Source: Panacagrimonas sp041603235 (GTDB lineage: Bacteria > Pseudomonadota > Gammaproteobacteria > Nevskiales > Nevskiaceae). Taken from it: DNA of 64,000 bases. The notes under the pieces are model-generated. The model saw nothing but the letters and a program-made list of their open reading frames with translations. It did no database searches and was not told where the DNA came from. Of the stretch, positions 8,814 through 17,784 are shown piece by piece. The first letter of the stretch is position 1; every line of letters starts with the position of its first letter. Position numbers and translations under genes: made by a program. The stretch lies in the NCBI GenBank assembly GCA_041603235.1, contig JBFIES010000002.1:248001-312000 (forward strand). The letters run 5' to 3'.

Positions 8814-9281
8814 GCTGATCTCCTCTTTCGTGGTACCCGCGCTGGAGTAATAGAAATCGCACTACCGAGCTGCCGACCACTTCAGTTCTAAAGTGTTGCC
8901 ACAATCCAGACTTCCGGACAAATGATGTCTGGAGGACATAATACTGCAATGCGCGTGCTTTGCACCGGTGGTTTTCCGTTAGACCTGCCGTGAGGGGATC
9001 AGTGGTCGATGGCCATCGTTAATTCAGGCGTTTCAAGCGGCTAAGTTCGGCCGATTGGCCGAATCCCGGCGGGTTGCTCAGCTGCATTGGCTGAACATCA
9101 CCGTCCTGGGACAAGCCCATGAGCTTCAAGACTAGGCAATGGCCGGCATTTTTCCGACAGGAGCGAGCTGGACGGTCTGATGCGGGAAGTAGGGGCAACT
9201 ATTCCGAGCAACTGAGGCAAGTGCTGGCCAGTCTATTTGCTGCAAGCTTTCAACTCGCGAATATCGAGTTGGAGGCGGGTT
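8814..9281. promoter_or_regulatory. divergent control region with three inverted repeats
   Basis: This 468-bp gap separates the leftward molybdoenzyme operon from the rightward nitrile hydratase operon. It holds three inverted repeats: TCCAGAC/GTCTGGA (8903-8909 and 8925-8931), a perfect TTCGGCC-GATT-GGCCGAA (9046-9063), and CAACTCG/CGAGTTG (9251-9257 and 9265-9271), whose right arm touches the GGAGG ribosome site of the nitrile hydratase beta gene. The first two could be operators. The third could form an RNA hairpin that affects translation. No gene was found here. Confidence 0.5.
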
Positions 9282-9920
9282 ATGGATGGGGTACATGATC
9301 TAGGCGGAACCAACGGATTCGGCGCTGTCGAATGCGAGCACAATGAGCCCACCTGGCACGAGGATTGGGAGCCCATCGGCTATGCCCTGGCTTTTCTGGG
9401 TGCTGGTGAACTCAAGGCTTTCACCATTGATGAAGTTCGTCATGCCATAGAGCGCATGGACCCGCGCCATTATCTGGCCTCTACCTACTACGAACGCATT
9501 GTGACCGGTACGGCAGCGATGTTTGTGGAAAAGGGCCTGGTGACGCAGGAGCGTCTGGAGCAGCTGGCCAATGGCCGTTTTCCACTGGCTACCTTGCCAG
9601 GCGAGGGCGAGAAGGCCCGAACACAAGAGATCAACTTTCAGCCGGGAGATCGTGTGAAGGTGCGTGATGGGCACTTTCGCGGCCATAGCCGGATGCCCAA
9701 GTATGTGCGTGGCAAGACCGGAACGGTTCTGCATCGCTCGAAACAACTGTTCCCCTACGCTGGCTCAGCCGGTCACGGCGAAGACGCGAAGATGGAGCCG
9801 ACCTATCACGTGTGCTTTTCTGCCAAGGACCTGTGGAGCGACGCGACGGAAAATTCCACCGTTGTAGTGGACCTGTGGGAGAGCTATCTCGATCCCATGC
9901 CCGCCGTGACCGCAGACTGA
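9282..9920 (+). CDS. nthB: nitrile hydratase beta subunit
   Basis: A 212-residue protein starting MDGVHDLGGTNGFG, the hallmark start of nitrile hydratase beta subunits. The C-terminal SH3-like barrel carries FQPGDRVKVRDGHFRGHSRMPKYVRGKTGTV..., and the end holds the usual Y-H-V-F and DLWESYLDP elements. I chose the ATG at 9282 because GGAGG lies 6 nt upstream and the family begins here. The heterodimer hydrates nitriles to amides in the cytoplasm. It is followed by the alpha subunit 12 bp downstream, then the amidase. Beta-before-alpha is the order usual for Co-type clusters. Confidence 0.93.
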   Translation: MDGVHDLGGTNGFGAVECEHNEPTWHEDWEPIGYALAFLGAGELKAFTIDEVRHAIERMDPRHYLASTYYERIVTGTAAMFVEKGLVTQERLEQLANGRFPLATLPGEGEKARTQEINFQPGDRVKVRDGHFRGHSRMPKYVRGKTGTVLHRSKQLFPYAGSAGHGEDAKMEPTYHVCFSAKDLWSDATENSTVVVDLWESYLDPMPAVTAD

Positions 9921-9932
9921 AGGGAGAAACCC

Positions 9933-10568
9933 ATGAATCATCCCAGCACGATTGATCCTCAAACCACAGAAGTACCGCACAAGTCTTCTGCGGTGGCGTC
10001 CCGGGCAGCACGCGCCTACGCCTTGCGCGACGCACTCGAAGAAAAGAACCTCGTCCCTGAAGGATATATCGAGGCCTTCGCAAATACGGCGGAGAACAGC
10101 TGGAAGCCAACTAACGGCGCCCACGTTGTTGCCCGAGCCTGGCTTGATCCAGAATTCAAGAAGCGATTGTTCTCAGATGGCACCGCCGCCTGTGCCGAGC
10201 TCGGCTACGGTGGCCCCCAGGGCGAGTACATCGTGCCGTTGCAGGACACGCCGACGCTCCATCATGTGATCGTCTGCTCGCTGTGCTCCTGCACTGCCTG
10301 GCCCATTCTTGGTCTGCCACCTGACTGGTACAAGAGCTTTGAGTATCGTTCTCGCCTGGTGCGAGAGTCGCGCTCGCTGCTACGCGAGATGGGACTGGAT
10401 CTTCCGGAATCTGTGGAGATCCGTGTTGTCGACACCACTGCGGAGTCCCGCTTTCTGGTCATGCCGGTGCGGCCTGCTGGCACGGAGGGATGGACGCAGG
10501 AGCAACTCGCAGCGCTGGTCACCAAAAAGGTGCTGATCGGAGTGGAGCTGCCCGCTCCGAATTCATGA
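9933..10568 (+). CDS. nthA: nitrile hydratase alpha subunit, Fe-type metal motif
   Basis: A 211-residue metal-binding subunit. The motif V-C-S-L-C-S-C-T (Cys115, Cys118, Ser119, Cys120) is the claw setting whose second and third Cys are oxidised in the mature enzyme. Ser after the first Cys and Thr after the last are typical of Fe-type enzymes (Co-type usually has CTLCSCY). The downstream IRVVDTTAESRFLVMPVRPAGTEGW is also strongly Fe-type. A ribosome site AGGGAGAAACCC precedes the ATG. No activator gene lies directly downstream; a CobW-family GTPase, the family of Fe-type activators, lies 7 kb away in the zinc island. Confidence 0.93.
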   Translation: MNHPSTIDPQTTEVPHKSSAVASRAARAYALRDALEEKNLVPEGYIEAFANTAENSWKPTNGAHVVARAWLDPEFKKRLFSDGTAACAELGYGGPQGEYIVPLQDTPTLHHVIVCSLCSCTAWPILGLPPDWYKSFEYRSRLVRESRSLLREMGLDLPESVEIRVVDTTAESRFLVMPVRPAGTEGWTQEQLAALVTKKVLIGVELPAPNS

Positions 10569-10652
10569 CAAGTATCGAGGCTGCTTGGACGTGCGCGTCC
10601 ACGGCCCGACTGCGATAAAAACTACACCCACTGACGGATCAGGCAGCCAACC

Positions 10653-12149
10653 ATGAACAAGCCCACCTTTGACGAAATGATGAGCGTTGCCAGCTCTCTG
10701 GGGCTGCACTTGTCCCCTGCTGAATGCGAGGAATACCTGTCGCTGATGGCGGGCGGTGTTGAGGCATACACCGCACTCGAGCAGATGCCGGAGGAGCTTC
10801 CGGTTGTTCGGTATCCGAGAACACCGGGCCATCCACCGCAAGCGTCAGAGAATCCATACAACGCCTGGTACTGGAAATCGACTATCCAGGGGGCGTCTCG
10901 CGGCAAGCTCAAGGGCCGTACCTTCGCCATCAAGGACAACGTCTGCGTCGCCGGCGTGCCGATGATGAATGGCGCATCGACTTTGCAGGGCTACGTCCCG
11001 GAAATCGACGCGACGGTGATTACCCGAATTCTCGATGCGGGCGGGACCATCCTTGGCAAAGCGCACTGCGAGTATTTCTGCGCCTCGGGCGGCAGCCATA
11101 CCAATGCGATGGGGCCTGTGGTGAATCCCAGAAAGGCCGGCTACGCGTCCGGCGGGTCTTCGTCAGGTAGTGCTGTCCTGGTCGCAACTGGAGAAGTGGA
11201 CATGGCGATCGGCGGCGATCAGGGCGGTTCCATCCGTATGCCATCGGCCTGGTCCGGGACTGTTGGCATGAAGCCGACGCACGGCCTGGTGCCGTACAGC
11301 GGCATCATGCCGATCGAATCAACTATCGACCATGCGGGGCCTATCACTGCCAACGTCGCTGACAATGCGCTATTTCTGGAGGTTCTTGCGGGACCGGATG
11401 GCCTTGATCCGCGTCAGGTCGCCGGACTCAAGACGGCTCCCTACACCAAGTCCCTCGGAGGATCTGCCAAGCAGCTTCGTGTTGCTGTGGTGAGCGAAGG
11501 CTTCGGGCATCCGCAATCAGAGTCCGCGTCCGACGATGTCGTGCGCCAGGCGGCGGAAACTTTCGCCAAACTCGGTGCAACGATTTCAGAAGTGAGTCTT
11601 CCGATGCACCGAAGCGGCATGGCGATCTGGTCGGCCATTGTTCACGAAGGTCTCACCGCTCAGATGCTGCATGGCAACGGATTCGGCTTTAACTGGAAGG
11701 GGCTCTATGTTCCCAGCCTCATGCGCGCTCACGATGCATGGCGCACACGCGCCGACGAATTCTCCGCCACCCTCAAGGTCACGATGCTCCTGGGGCAATT
11801 TGTTCTTTCCAAGCATCGCGGCACTCATTACGCCAAGGCCCAGAATCTGCTGCGACGTCTGGTGGCTGCCTATGATGCTGTGCTCTCGGAACACGATGTG
11901 CTGCTGATGCCCACGATGCCGATGAAAGCCACGCCACTGCCGCCCGCAGCTGCCAGCATCACCGACATATGCACTCGCGGATTCGAGATGATGAGCAACA
12001 CTGCTCCCTTCAATGCGACGGGGCATCCGGCATTGTCGATTCCGTGTGGCGAAGTCGACGGGCTTCCCATCGGCATGATGCTGGTCGGGCGCCACTGGGA
12101 CGAAGCGACGGTCTACCGGGTGGCTCACGCCTACGAGCAGCGTAACTGA
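10653..12149 (+). CDS. amidase of the amidase-signature family
   Basis: A 498-residue hydrolase with the amidase signature YASGGSSSGSAVLVATGEVDMAIGGDQGGSIRMPSAW (split here: GGSSSGSA then GGDQGGSIR) and an upstream catalytic lysine in AIKDNVCVAG. These give the Ser-cis-Ser-Lys triad. It would hydrolyse the amides made by nitrile hydratase to carboxylates and ammonia, completing the two-step nitrile pathway. It lies 84 bp downstream of the alpha subunit in the same direction. A convergent AraC regulator ends 2 bp beyond its stop. Confidence 0.9.
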   Translation: MNKPTFDEMMSVASSLGLHLSPAECEEYLSLMAGGVEAYTALEQMPEELPVVRYPRTPGHPPQASENPYNAWYWKSTIQGASRGKLKGRTFAIKDNVCVAGVPMMNGASTLQGYVPEIDATVITRILDAGGTILGKAHCEYFCASGGSHTNAMGPVVNPRKAGYASGGSSSGSAVLVATGEVDMAIGGDQGGSIRMPSAWSGTVGMKPTHGLVPYSGIMPIESTIDHAGPITANVADNALFLEVLAGPDGLDPRQVAGLKTAPYTKSLGGSAKQLRVAVVSEGFGHPQSESASDDVVRQAAETFAKLGATISEVSLPMHRSGMAIWSAIVHEGLTAQMLHGNGFGFNWKGLYVPSLMRAHDAWRTRADEFSATLKVTMLLGQFVLSKHRGTHYAKAQNLLRRLVAAYDAVLSEHDVLLMPTMPMKATPLPPAAASITDICTRGFEMMSNTAPFNATGHPALSIPCGEVDGLPIGMMLVGRHWDEATVYRVAHAYEQRN

Positions 12150-12151
12150 AC

Positions 12152-13156
12152 TCAGCGCATTGTCATCTGTACTTGTTGCCGAAAGTCGCGTGGGGTCATG
12201 CCGTAAGCGCGTTTGAAGGCGCGACTGAAATGCGACACATCCCGGAATCCCCAGCGAAAGGCTATGCGGGTGATTGAGGCCTGCGCCAACTCAGGATCAA
12301 CCAGCTCACGACGACAGCGCTCAAGACGTTGCTGCCAAATCCAGTCCGCAAGGGTCAGATCTTTCGCATCGAATACCCGGTAGACGCTGCTCACAGACAT
12401 CTTCAGAGCTGAAGCCAGACTGCTGACGCTCAGCTGTGGGTCATGCAAGTGCGCCGCAACATACTGGCGAATACGCTCAAGGTGGTATCTCTGCAGATTG
12501 CTGGTCGATCGCCGAGGCTGATCGTCGATGGTCTGCAAACCAGCAGTCAGGATGGACACGATGCTGGTGGCCACGGCATCGAAAGCAATCGGGTCCAGCT
12601 GATCGATGTCCTGGACCAGGGTTTCGATCATGTTCAGCAGCAGGTGTCCGGCGCCCTCATGACCGCAGACCCTGCGCGCGGTCAGCGACTCGGCGCGAGG
12701 AATCTGTGACAGCAGCTGGATGCGCGGAATCTTCAGCGTGAGTTGCTCGATTCCTTCGTCCCACGCCAGCGAGTAGGGCCGCGTGCTGTCGTAGATCGCG
12801 AAGTCGCCGGAGCTCAGATTGGCAATACGGCCATCCTGTTGGACGCTGGCCTGCCCGCGACGCTGAATGCTCACAATGAAGGCATCGTCATTAGCCCGGC
12901 TGATCAGTTGCGGCGTGCGCGAGAGTTTCTGCGGCGAAGCTTGAGCGACCGAAACATCAATTGTCGACAAGCGATGTTGTTGGAGTTCGCAATGAAACGG
13001 CATGCCGGCGATTCGCGATGCGTCAGGATTGCAGGCGAGTTGCACGTACACGTTGGAGAGCACGTTCTCCCAGTACTCCGTGGACTGCGTCGCAACCACC
13101 GAATCAGTCGTGAAATGGCGTGACGTGGAGCTCCGTGAGAGTTCGTTGATGACCAC
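12152..13156 (-). CDS. AraC-family regulator, likely of the nitrile operon
   Basis: About 334 residues. The N-terminal AraC-binding-like domain (residues about 30-190, with the SSGDFAIYDSTRPYSLAWDEGIEQLTLKIPR segment characteristic of this subgroup) is followed by a C-terminal double helix-turn-helix (LSVSSLASALKMSVSSVYRVF and ITRIAFRWGFRDVSHFSRAFKRAYGMTPRDFR). Regulators of this type commonly control nitrile hydratase/amidase clusters, and it is convergent with the amidase. The GTG at 13156 with AGCAGGG upstream gives the usual family length; a longer frame opens at 13312 but its extra 52 residues are Arg/Lys-rich and unconvincing. Confidence 0.82.
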   Translation of the reverse strand: MVINELSRSSTSRHFTTDSVVATQSTEYWENVLSNVYVQLACNPDASRIAGMPFHCELQQHRLSTIDVSVAQASPQKLSRTPQLISRANDDAFIVSIQRRGQASVQQDGRIANLSSGDFAIYDSTRPYSLAWDEGIEQLTLKIPRIQLLSQIPRAESLTARRVCGHEGAGHLLLNMIETLVQDIDQLDPIAFDAVATSIVSILTAGLQTIDDQPRRSTSNLQRYHLERIRQYVAAHLHDPQLSVSSLASALKMSVSSVYRVFDAKDLTLADWIWQQRLERCRRELVDPELAQASITRIAFRWGFRDVSHFSRAFKRAYGMTPRDFRQQVQMTMR

Positions 13157-13732
13157 ATTCTGACCCTGCTTTCTTCGATCGGAAGATGGAAGCCAAGATG
13201 CTGAATCAAGCTTGCATTGGTTTCCCGCGAAACGCTTTCGGCGTGCGCGGCGTGCGGCACGTTTTGGAGCGCTCAGTGAATCTAGCCCTTCTGCATCTTT
13301 TCGCCCACTCATTCGTGGATAGGGTGCTTACTAGTCTTGTGCAGGGTTTGTCCTCATTAAAGCCCTGCCAATGACTTCCCAAGTAAAGAGTGGCGGCCAA
13401 ATGCAGAAGATTGGCCGCGACCTCGCGACGATGGTCAACGCGCGGATGAGTTCTACAAGCTGGCGATCATGATCCTTTCAGGGGCGTTGCTTAAACGGAC
13501 CAGGCGAGGGCGTTCTGCGGAATGCCCTTTCTTTGATGAAGGTAATGTTATAACATCTCTGAAACACACTTTCCGAGAGCTTTGAGATGGAATTGTGCGT
13601 GCTTCGATTTCGGGCCGAAGCAAGACGCCAGTGCCATGAGCTTGATCGCGAAACGACCCATCACCATCACGCACGTCCTGCCGTTGCGCCTTTGTCCGGC
13701 GACGCACCTAGGACTGAATAGAAGGAAGGTCC
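13157..13732. other. divergent intergenic region holding the zinc-island promoter
   Basis: About 575 bp between the AraC and TonB receptor genes. Apart from the putative Zur box at 13545-13556, I see no gene or hairpin. Several short frames in both directions have no family resemblance. Confidence 0.5.
13545..13556. promoter_or_regulatory. putative Zur box upstream of the zinc-uptake genes
   Basis: The perfect 12-bp palindrome ATGTTATAACAT lies about 180 bp before the TonB receptor start, inside a wider imperfect dyad. AT-rich TGTTATA...TATAACA dyads are typical Zur operators, and a zur gene ends this gene cluster. The match is by eye, not by matrix. Confidence 0.6.
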
Positions 13733-15931
13733 ATGTTGTTGCAATCTGATCGGTGTCACCCTCATTCGAGGATTCCTTCGTTCACAGAAGTCGCCGTTTT
13801 CTGCGTCACACTTTCGCTGCCCGTATCAGCGCTTGCTCAGGATGCTGCCGAAGTTCCGCCGCCTGCCTTGATTCTTGAAGAGATCGTGGTCGAGGCACAC
13901 CCTCTGGGCCGCAGCGCCGAGAAACTGGTTCGCCCCGTGGACGTAGTGACCGGCGACGAGCTTGATCGCAGCCGCAACGGCACCATCGGGGACGTGCTTG
14001 CACACAGGCCTGGTGTTGCCAATTCGAGTTTCGGCCCTGGCGTGGGTAGACCCATCATCCGTGGTCAGGGCGCTCCGCGTGTGCAAGTGCTCGACAATGG
14101 CTTGTCGACAATGGATGCGTCTTCCGTCAGCGCTGACCATGCCGTGAGCGTCGATCCGCTCGGCGCGGACCAGGTAGAGATCATCAAGGGGCCAGCCACA
14201 CTGATCTATGGCGGCGCAGCTTCTGGAGGCGTGGTCAATGTCGTGGATGATCGCCTAGCGGACTCTGTGAAACCCGGACTGCGCATGCGCGGACTAGCGT
14301 CTTACGGCAGTAATGCTGACGAAAAGAATGCCGCGCTACGGGTTCGATACGGAATCGGCTCCATGCATTTTGGCGCGCAGTACGGATCCCGCCGCGCTGG
14401 TGATTTCTCGGTGCCTGGCTTTGCAGTGCGTCAGCACGCGGGCGAAGAGGTGCATGAAAACGAGGAGGACGAACCGCGCCGCGATCTCATTGAGAACAGT
14501 GCGCTGCGCAGCGATAGTTATGGCAGTTCTGCGGCCTATGTCGGCTCGCAAGGCATGCTCGGTGCAGCGGTGAGTCGCTTCGAAACCCAGTACGGCATTC
14601 CTGCGGGTGGTCACGTACATGAACACGAACACGACGCGGGCGAAGAAGAAGCAGGCCATGGTCACGAAGGCGTGGGAATCGATCTCAAGCAGACGCGTGT
14701 GGATCTGCGTGGTGCGCTGTGGGCCCCTATTTCTGGAATCGAGGACATTGAAGGGCGTATCGGCGTCAACAACTACCAGCACAAGGAGGTAGAGCCGAGC
14801 GGCGCAGTAGGTACCGCTTTCGATGTCGAGGAAACCGAAGGACGACTGCAACTGACGCACGACCCGCTTGGTCTGTGGCAGGGCGCACTGGGTTTGCATG
14901 CACATCACAGAGATTTCGAGGCAGTGGGGGAGGAAGCGTTTGTGCCGCCCACGACGAGCAAGGGCTTTGGGATATTTGTTGTTGAGGATCGTCCCATCGG
15001 TGCGCATCGGCTGGAGCTCGGAGGGCGAATCGACTACGTCGATCATTCGCCGCGATTGACCACAGCTCCTGACAAGGATTTCACGACCTGGAGCTTGTCC
15101 GCTGGCGTCTCACTGATGCTGCCCGAGAATCTGCAACTGCGCCTGCACGCGCAACAGTCCGAGCGAGCGCCATCGGCCGAAGAGCTGTACGCGTTTGGTC
15201 CCCACCTTGCGACCTCCAGCTTCGAGCGCGGCAATCTCGATCTTGATCCGGAGTCGGTCAGTAGTCTGGAAGTTGCTCTGCTGGGCAATCACGGCCGTCT
15301 TCAGTGGGAGGTCGGTGCGTTCTACAACCACATCGCCGATTACGTATTTCTGAGCGAAACAGATCTCGGGCTCGACGCCGATGGCGGCGGCACTCTGGAC
15401 AGCGACGGCGAAGCTGACCGGGTCGACCAAGCTGGCAACTTTGAAGCTGAGGGGGAACTGCTCCTTGTAGATCAGCGCCAGGACGACGCCTTCTTCTACG
15501 GTTCCGAGATCAGCGCCTCCCTCGTGGTTTTGGAGTCCTCGCTCTTGCAGCTCAGCGTGCAGGTATTCGGCGACATTGTTCGTGATGAGCGTGACGATGG
15601 CGGCAATCTGCCTCGCGTGCCACCGATGCGTGGCGGCATGGGTTTTGAGTTCGGCTATGCCGATCTTTCCGGGGGCGTGCGCTACTTACGCGCGGAGGAG
15701 CAGACCCGCACCAGTGCGCTCGAAACTTCTACGCCGGGCTATGACCTTCTCTCCGCCGATCTGGATTTCCCGCTCCGCATCGGCGGCAAGACAGTCACGA
15801 TCTTCGTTCAGGGCCGCAATCTTCTCGACGAAAAAATTCGATTGTCGACCTCCTTGCTCAAGGACGTGGCGCCATTGCCAGGCCGATCCATCTTTACAGG
15901 CTTGCGATTCGATTTCCGGCCTCCGGCCTGA
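13733..15931 (+). CDS. ZnuD-like TonB-dependent zinc receptor
   Basis: A 732-residue outer-membrane receptor. It has a signal peptide (about residues 15-36), a plug domain (EEIVVEAHPLGRSAEKLVRPVDVV as TonB box region, then GPGVGRPIIRGQGAPRVQVLDNG and IIKGPATLIYGGAASGGVVN), and a C-terminal beta-barrel ending in F-R-F-D-F-R-P. Two loops are rich in His and acidic residues (H-E-N-E-E-D near residue 240 and H-V-H-E-H-E-H-D with H-G-H-E near 295-315). That is characteristic of ZnuD-type zinc importers. It leads a zinc cluster with Zur and CobW and has a putative Zur box upstream. Confidence 0.85.
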   Translation: MLLQSDRCHPHSRIPSFTEVAVFCVTLSLPVSALAQDAAEVPPPALILEEIVVEAHPLGRSAEKLVRPVDVVTGDELDRSRNGTIGDVLAHRPGVANSSFGPGVGRPIIRGQGAPRVQVLDNGLSTMDASSVSADHAVSVDPLGADQVEIIKGPATLIYGGAASGGVVNVVDDRLADSVKPGLRMRGLASYGSNADEKNAALRVRYGIGSMHFGAQYGSRRAGDFSVPGFAVRQHAGEEVHENEEDEPRRDLIENSALRSDSYGSSAAYVGSQGMLGAAVSRFETQYGIPAGGHVHEHEHDAGEEEAGHGHEGVGIDLKQTRVDLRGALWAPISGIEDIEGRIGVNNYQHKEVEPSGAVGTAFDVEETEGRLQLTHDPLGLWQGALGLHAHHRDFEAVGEEAFVPPTTSKGFGIFVVEDRPIGAHRLELGGRIDYVDHSPRLTTAPDKDFTTWSLSAGVSLMLPENLQLRLHAQQSERAPSAEELYAFGPHLATSSFERGNLDLDPESVSSLEVALLGNHGRLQWEVGAFYNHIADYVFLSETDLGLDADGGGTLDSDGEADRVDQAGNFEAEGELLLVDQRQDDAFFYGSEISASLVVLESSLLQLSVQVFGDIVRDERDDGGNLPRVPPMRGGMGFEFGYADLSGGVRYLRAEEQTRTSALETSTPGYDLLSADLDFPLRIGGKTVTIFVQGRNLLDEKIRLSTSLLKDVAPLPGRSIFTGLRFDFRPPA

Positions 15932-15977
15932 TCACCGAGCCGCCATCTTGTTCCAAACAAACTTTCTGGGGAATCTC

Positions 15978-17294
15978 ATGTTCACGCCACGTCATCCTTC
16001 TCGTATTCTGACTTCGAGCCTGTTGCTCGCATCTGTCACCCTGTCAGCATGCAGCGATAACGATCTGCTGCCAGCCGCCGATCACGATCACGATCACGAT
16101 CATGTCGAAACTTCGGGTCGGCTGGTTATCGCACAGTCCGGGTCGCCAACCGCGCACGTGCTGGACCTCGATGAGCAAACCCTCATCGCTGCCTTTACGC
16201 TCGACTTTCCAGCCAGCGCTGTCAGCCCTAGTCCGGATCGCAGGTATGCGGTGCTGACACAACGCGCCGACAATCTCACCCAGTTCATCGACGGTGGCAT
16301 CTGGCAAGAGGATCACGGCGATCACCTGCACGATTACATCGAGGATCCCTTGCTGCTGGCCATGAAACTCGATGGCGTTCGCCCCACGCATTACGAGTTG
16401 CACGAGGAAGTCGCGGCACTGTTTTTTGATGGCAATTCCGCGACCGGCGACAACTCGGGGGTTGTGTTGCTGTCCGACGAAGGCATCACCAACGGCGAGA
16501 CAGACGCCACACTTGACCTGCCGGTGGCCATGCACGGCACTGCAGAGCCGCGTGACGGGTACCTGCTGACAACCTATCGTGACCCGGCCGATATCAGCAC
16601 GACCTTGCCTTCGGCTGTCGAGCTCTATGAGCGCAACGGCAACAATTACACCTTCGTGCAGCGTTTTGTGGAGTCCTGCGCTGCCCTGCACGGCAGCTAC
16701 TCCAATGAACGTCACTCGGCATTTGGTTGCAGTGACGGCGTCCTTCTCGTAGAACAGGACGGCGACACTTTCACTGCGAGCAAGGTTGCCAATCCCGTGG
16801 GTATGGCAGGTGGAAGTCGTATCGGCACGATCGTGGGCCACCATGAATTGCCTGACTTTGCTGCCTGGGCCGGCAGCGCGCTATATGTGGTCGATACCAG
16901 TGCGGGCAGCATGAGTGAAGTGGACTGGAACGGCGCAAGTTCGGTCACGCGCGTCGCGCATGCGATGGACGCCCACGGCGAGAACTTCCTGATTCTGGAT
17001 AGCGATGGCGCGCTTCATTTCCTCGATCCCGCTGATGACTGGGGCACGCGGGGCACGCTGGATGACGTGGTCGGTTCCGTATCCGCAAGCCCGGCGCCGC
17101 AACCTGCAATTGCAATCAGTCAGGCAGACGAGATCGCCTTTGTCGCTGATCCGGATGGCCAGAGTGTGGCGATTATCGATCTGGATTCACGCACTCTACT
17201 CAGGCGCATCAACCTGGGCTTTGTCCCCGCGGGATTCACCTGGCTTGGCCTTGCAGAACACGAGCACGAACACGAAGACGAACACGAACATTGA
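15978..17294 (+). CDS. His-rich zinc-binding lipoprotein, AztD-like
   Basis: 438 residues. A lipoprotein signal (LASVTLSAC, lipobox Cys near residue 26) is followed by an H-D repeat (D-H-D-H-D-H-D-H, about residues 36-43), a WD40/beta-propeller-like body and a C-terminal H-E-H-E-H-E-D-E-H-E-H tail. These features match the AztD family of zinc metallochaperones, which hand zinc to a periplasmic binding protein. I chose ATG 15978 with GGGGAA upstream; the upstream frame overlaps the receptor gene. Its position right after the ZnuD-like receptor suggests it receives zinc or shuttles it in the periplasm. Confidence 0.75.
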   Translation: MFTPRHPSRILTSSLLLASVTLSACSDNDLLPAADHDHDHDHVETSGRLVIAQSGSPTAHVLDLDEQTLIAAFTLDFPASAVSPSPDRRYAVLTQRADNLTQFIDGGIWQEDHGDHLHDYIEDPLLLAMKLDGVRPTHYELHEEVAALFFDGNSATGDNSGVVLLSDEGITNGETDATLDLPVAMHGTAEPRDGYLLTTYRDPADISTTLPSAVELYERNGNNYTFVQRFVESCAALHGSYSNERHSAFGCSDGVLLVEQDGDTFTASKVANPVGMAGGSRIGTIVGHHELPDFAAWAGSALYVVDTSAGSMSEVDWNGASSVTRVAHAMDAHGENFLILDSDGALHFLDPADDWGTRGTLDDVVGSVSASPAPQPAIAISQADEIAFVADPDGQSVAIIDLDSRTLLRRINLGFVPAGFTWLGLAEHEHEHEDEHEH

Positions 17295-17357
17295 GTACCG
17301 ATCCGGGGCCAATGTCAGATGTGCCCTGCGCTGTATGTCCTGATCATTATTTCCACC

Positions 17358-17765
17358 ATGTCACTCGAACGACTTCCCGCCCACGCAGGTGATCGCATAG
17401 CCATTGGGTTCGCTGGGCTCTGTGCATTTCACTGTCTGGTATTCCCCCTGGTGATTCCAGTCCTGCCGTGGCTGACTCTGATCGCTGAGCGTGAAAGCGA
17501 GGTTCACCGCTTGCTGTTGCTGGCGATTGTGCCCGTTAGTGCCTATGCGCTGCTGCGAGGTTGCCAACGCCATCGGCGACTCACGGTGTTTGTGCTCGGG
17601 GCCCTTGCTGTGGGAATTCTGCTGCTCGCGCCGTTTGCCAAGACCCTGCCATCAGGGTGGGAGCCGGCTTTGACCTTGATCGGCAGTGGGATGCTCTCAG
17701 TGAGTCATCTGATGAATCTCCAAGCTATGCGCCAGGCCCACGCAGGTTTGGCGGTGGCCACATGA
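17358..17765 (+). CDS. MerC-domain membrane protein
   Basis: About 135 residues with four hydrophobic helices and the metal-binding start GFAGLCAFHCLVFPLVIPV, which places two Cys and a His in the first helix as in MerC. MerC proteins move mercury in mer operons, but many chromosomal members sit in Zur-regulated zinc loci, as here. The ATG at 17358 is preferred because upstream residues in the frame extend into the previous gene's trailer. Confidence 0.75.
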   Translation: MSLERLPAHAGDRIAIGFAGLCAFHCLVFPLVIPVLPWLTLIAERESEVHRLLLLAIVPVSAYALLRGCQRHRRLTVFVLGALAVGILLLAPFAKTLPSGWEPALTLIGSGMLSVSHLMNLQAMRQAHAGLAVAT

Positions 17766-17784
17766 AGGCAATGCAGGCAGACCC

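Noticed and set aside
7902..8891. Long rightward open frame of 329 codons
   Set aside because: It is the antisense shadow of the molybdopterin enzyme; the minus-strand frame carries all the motifs.
14336..15046. Leftward open frame of 236 codons in the TonB receptor
   Set aside because: Shadow of the receptor gene. The receptor frame has plug and barrel motifs.
16044..16844. Leftward open frame of 266 codons in the zinc lipoprotein gene
   Set aside because: Shadow frame. The plus-strand protein has a signal peptide, lipobox and His-rich ends.
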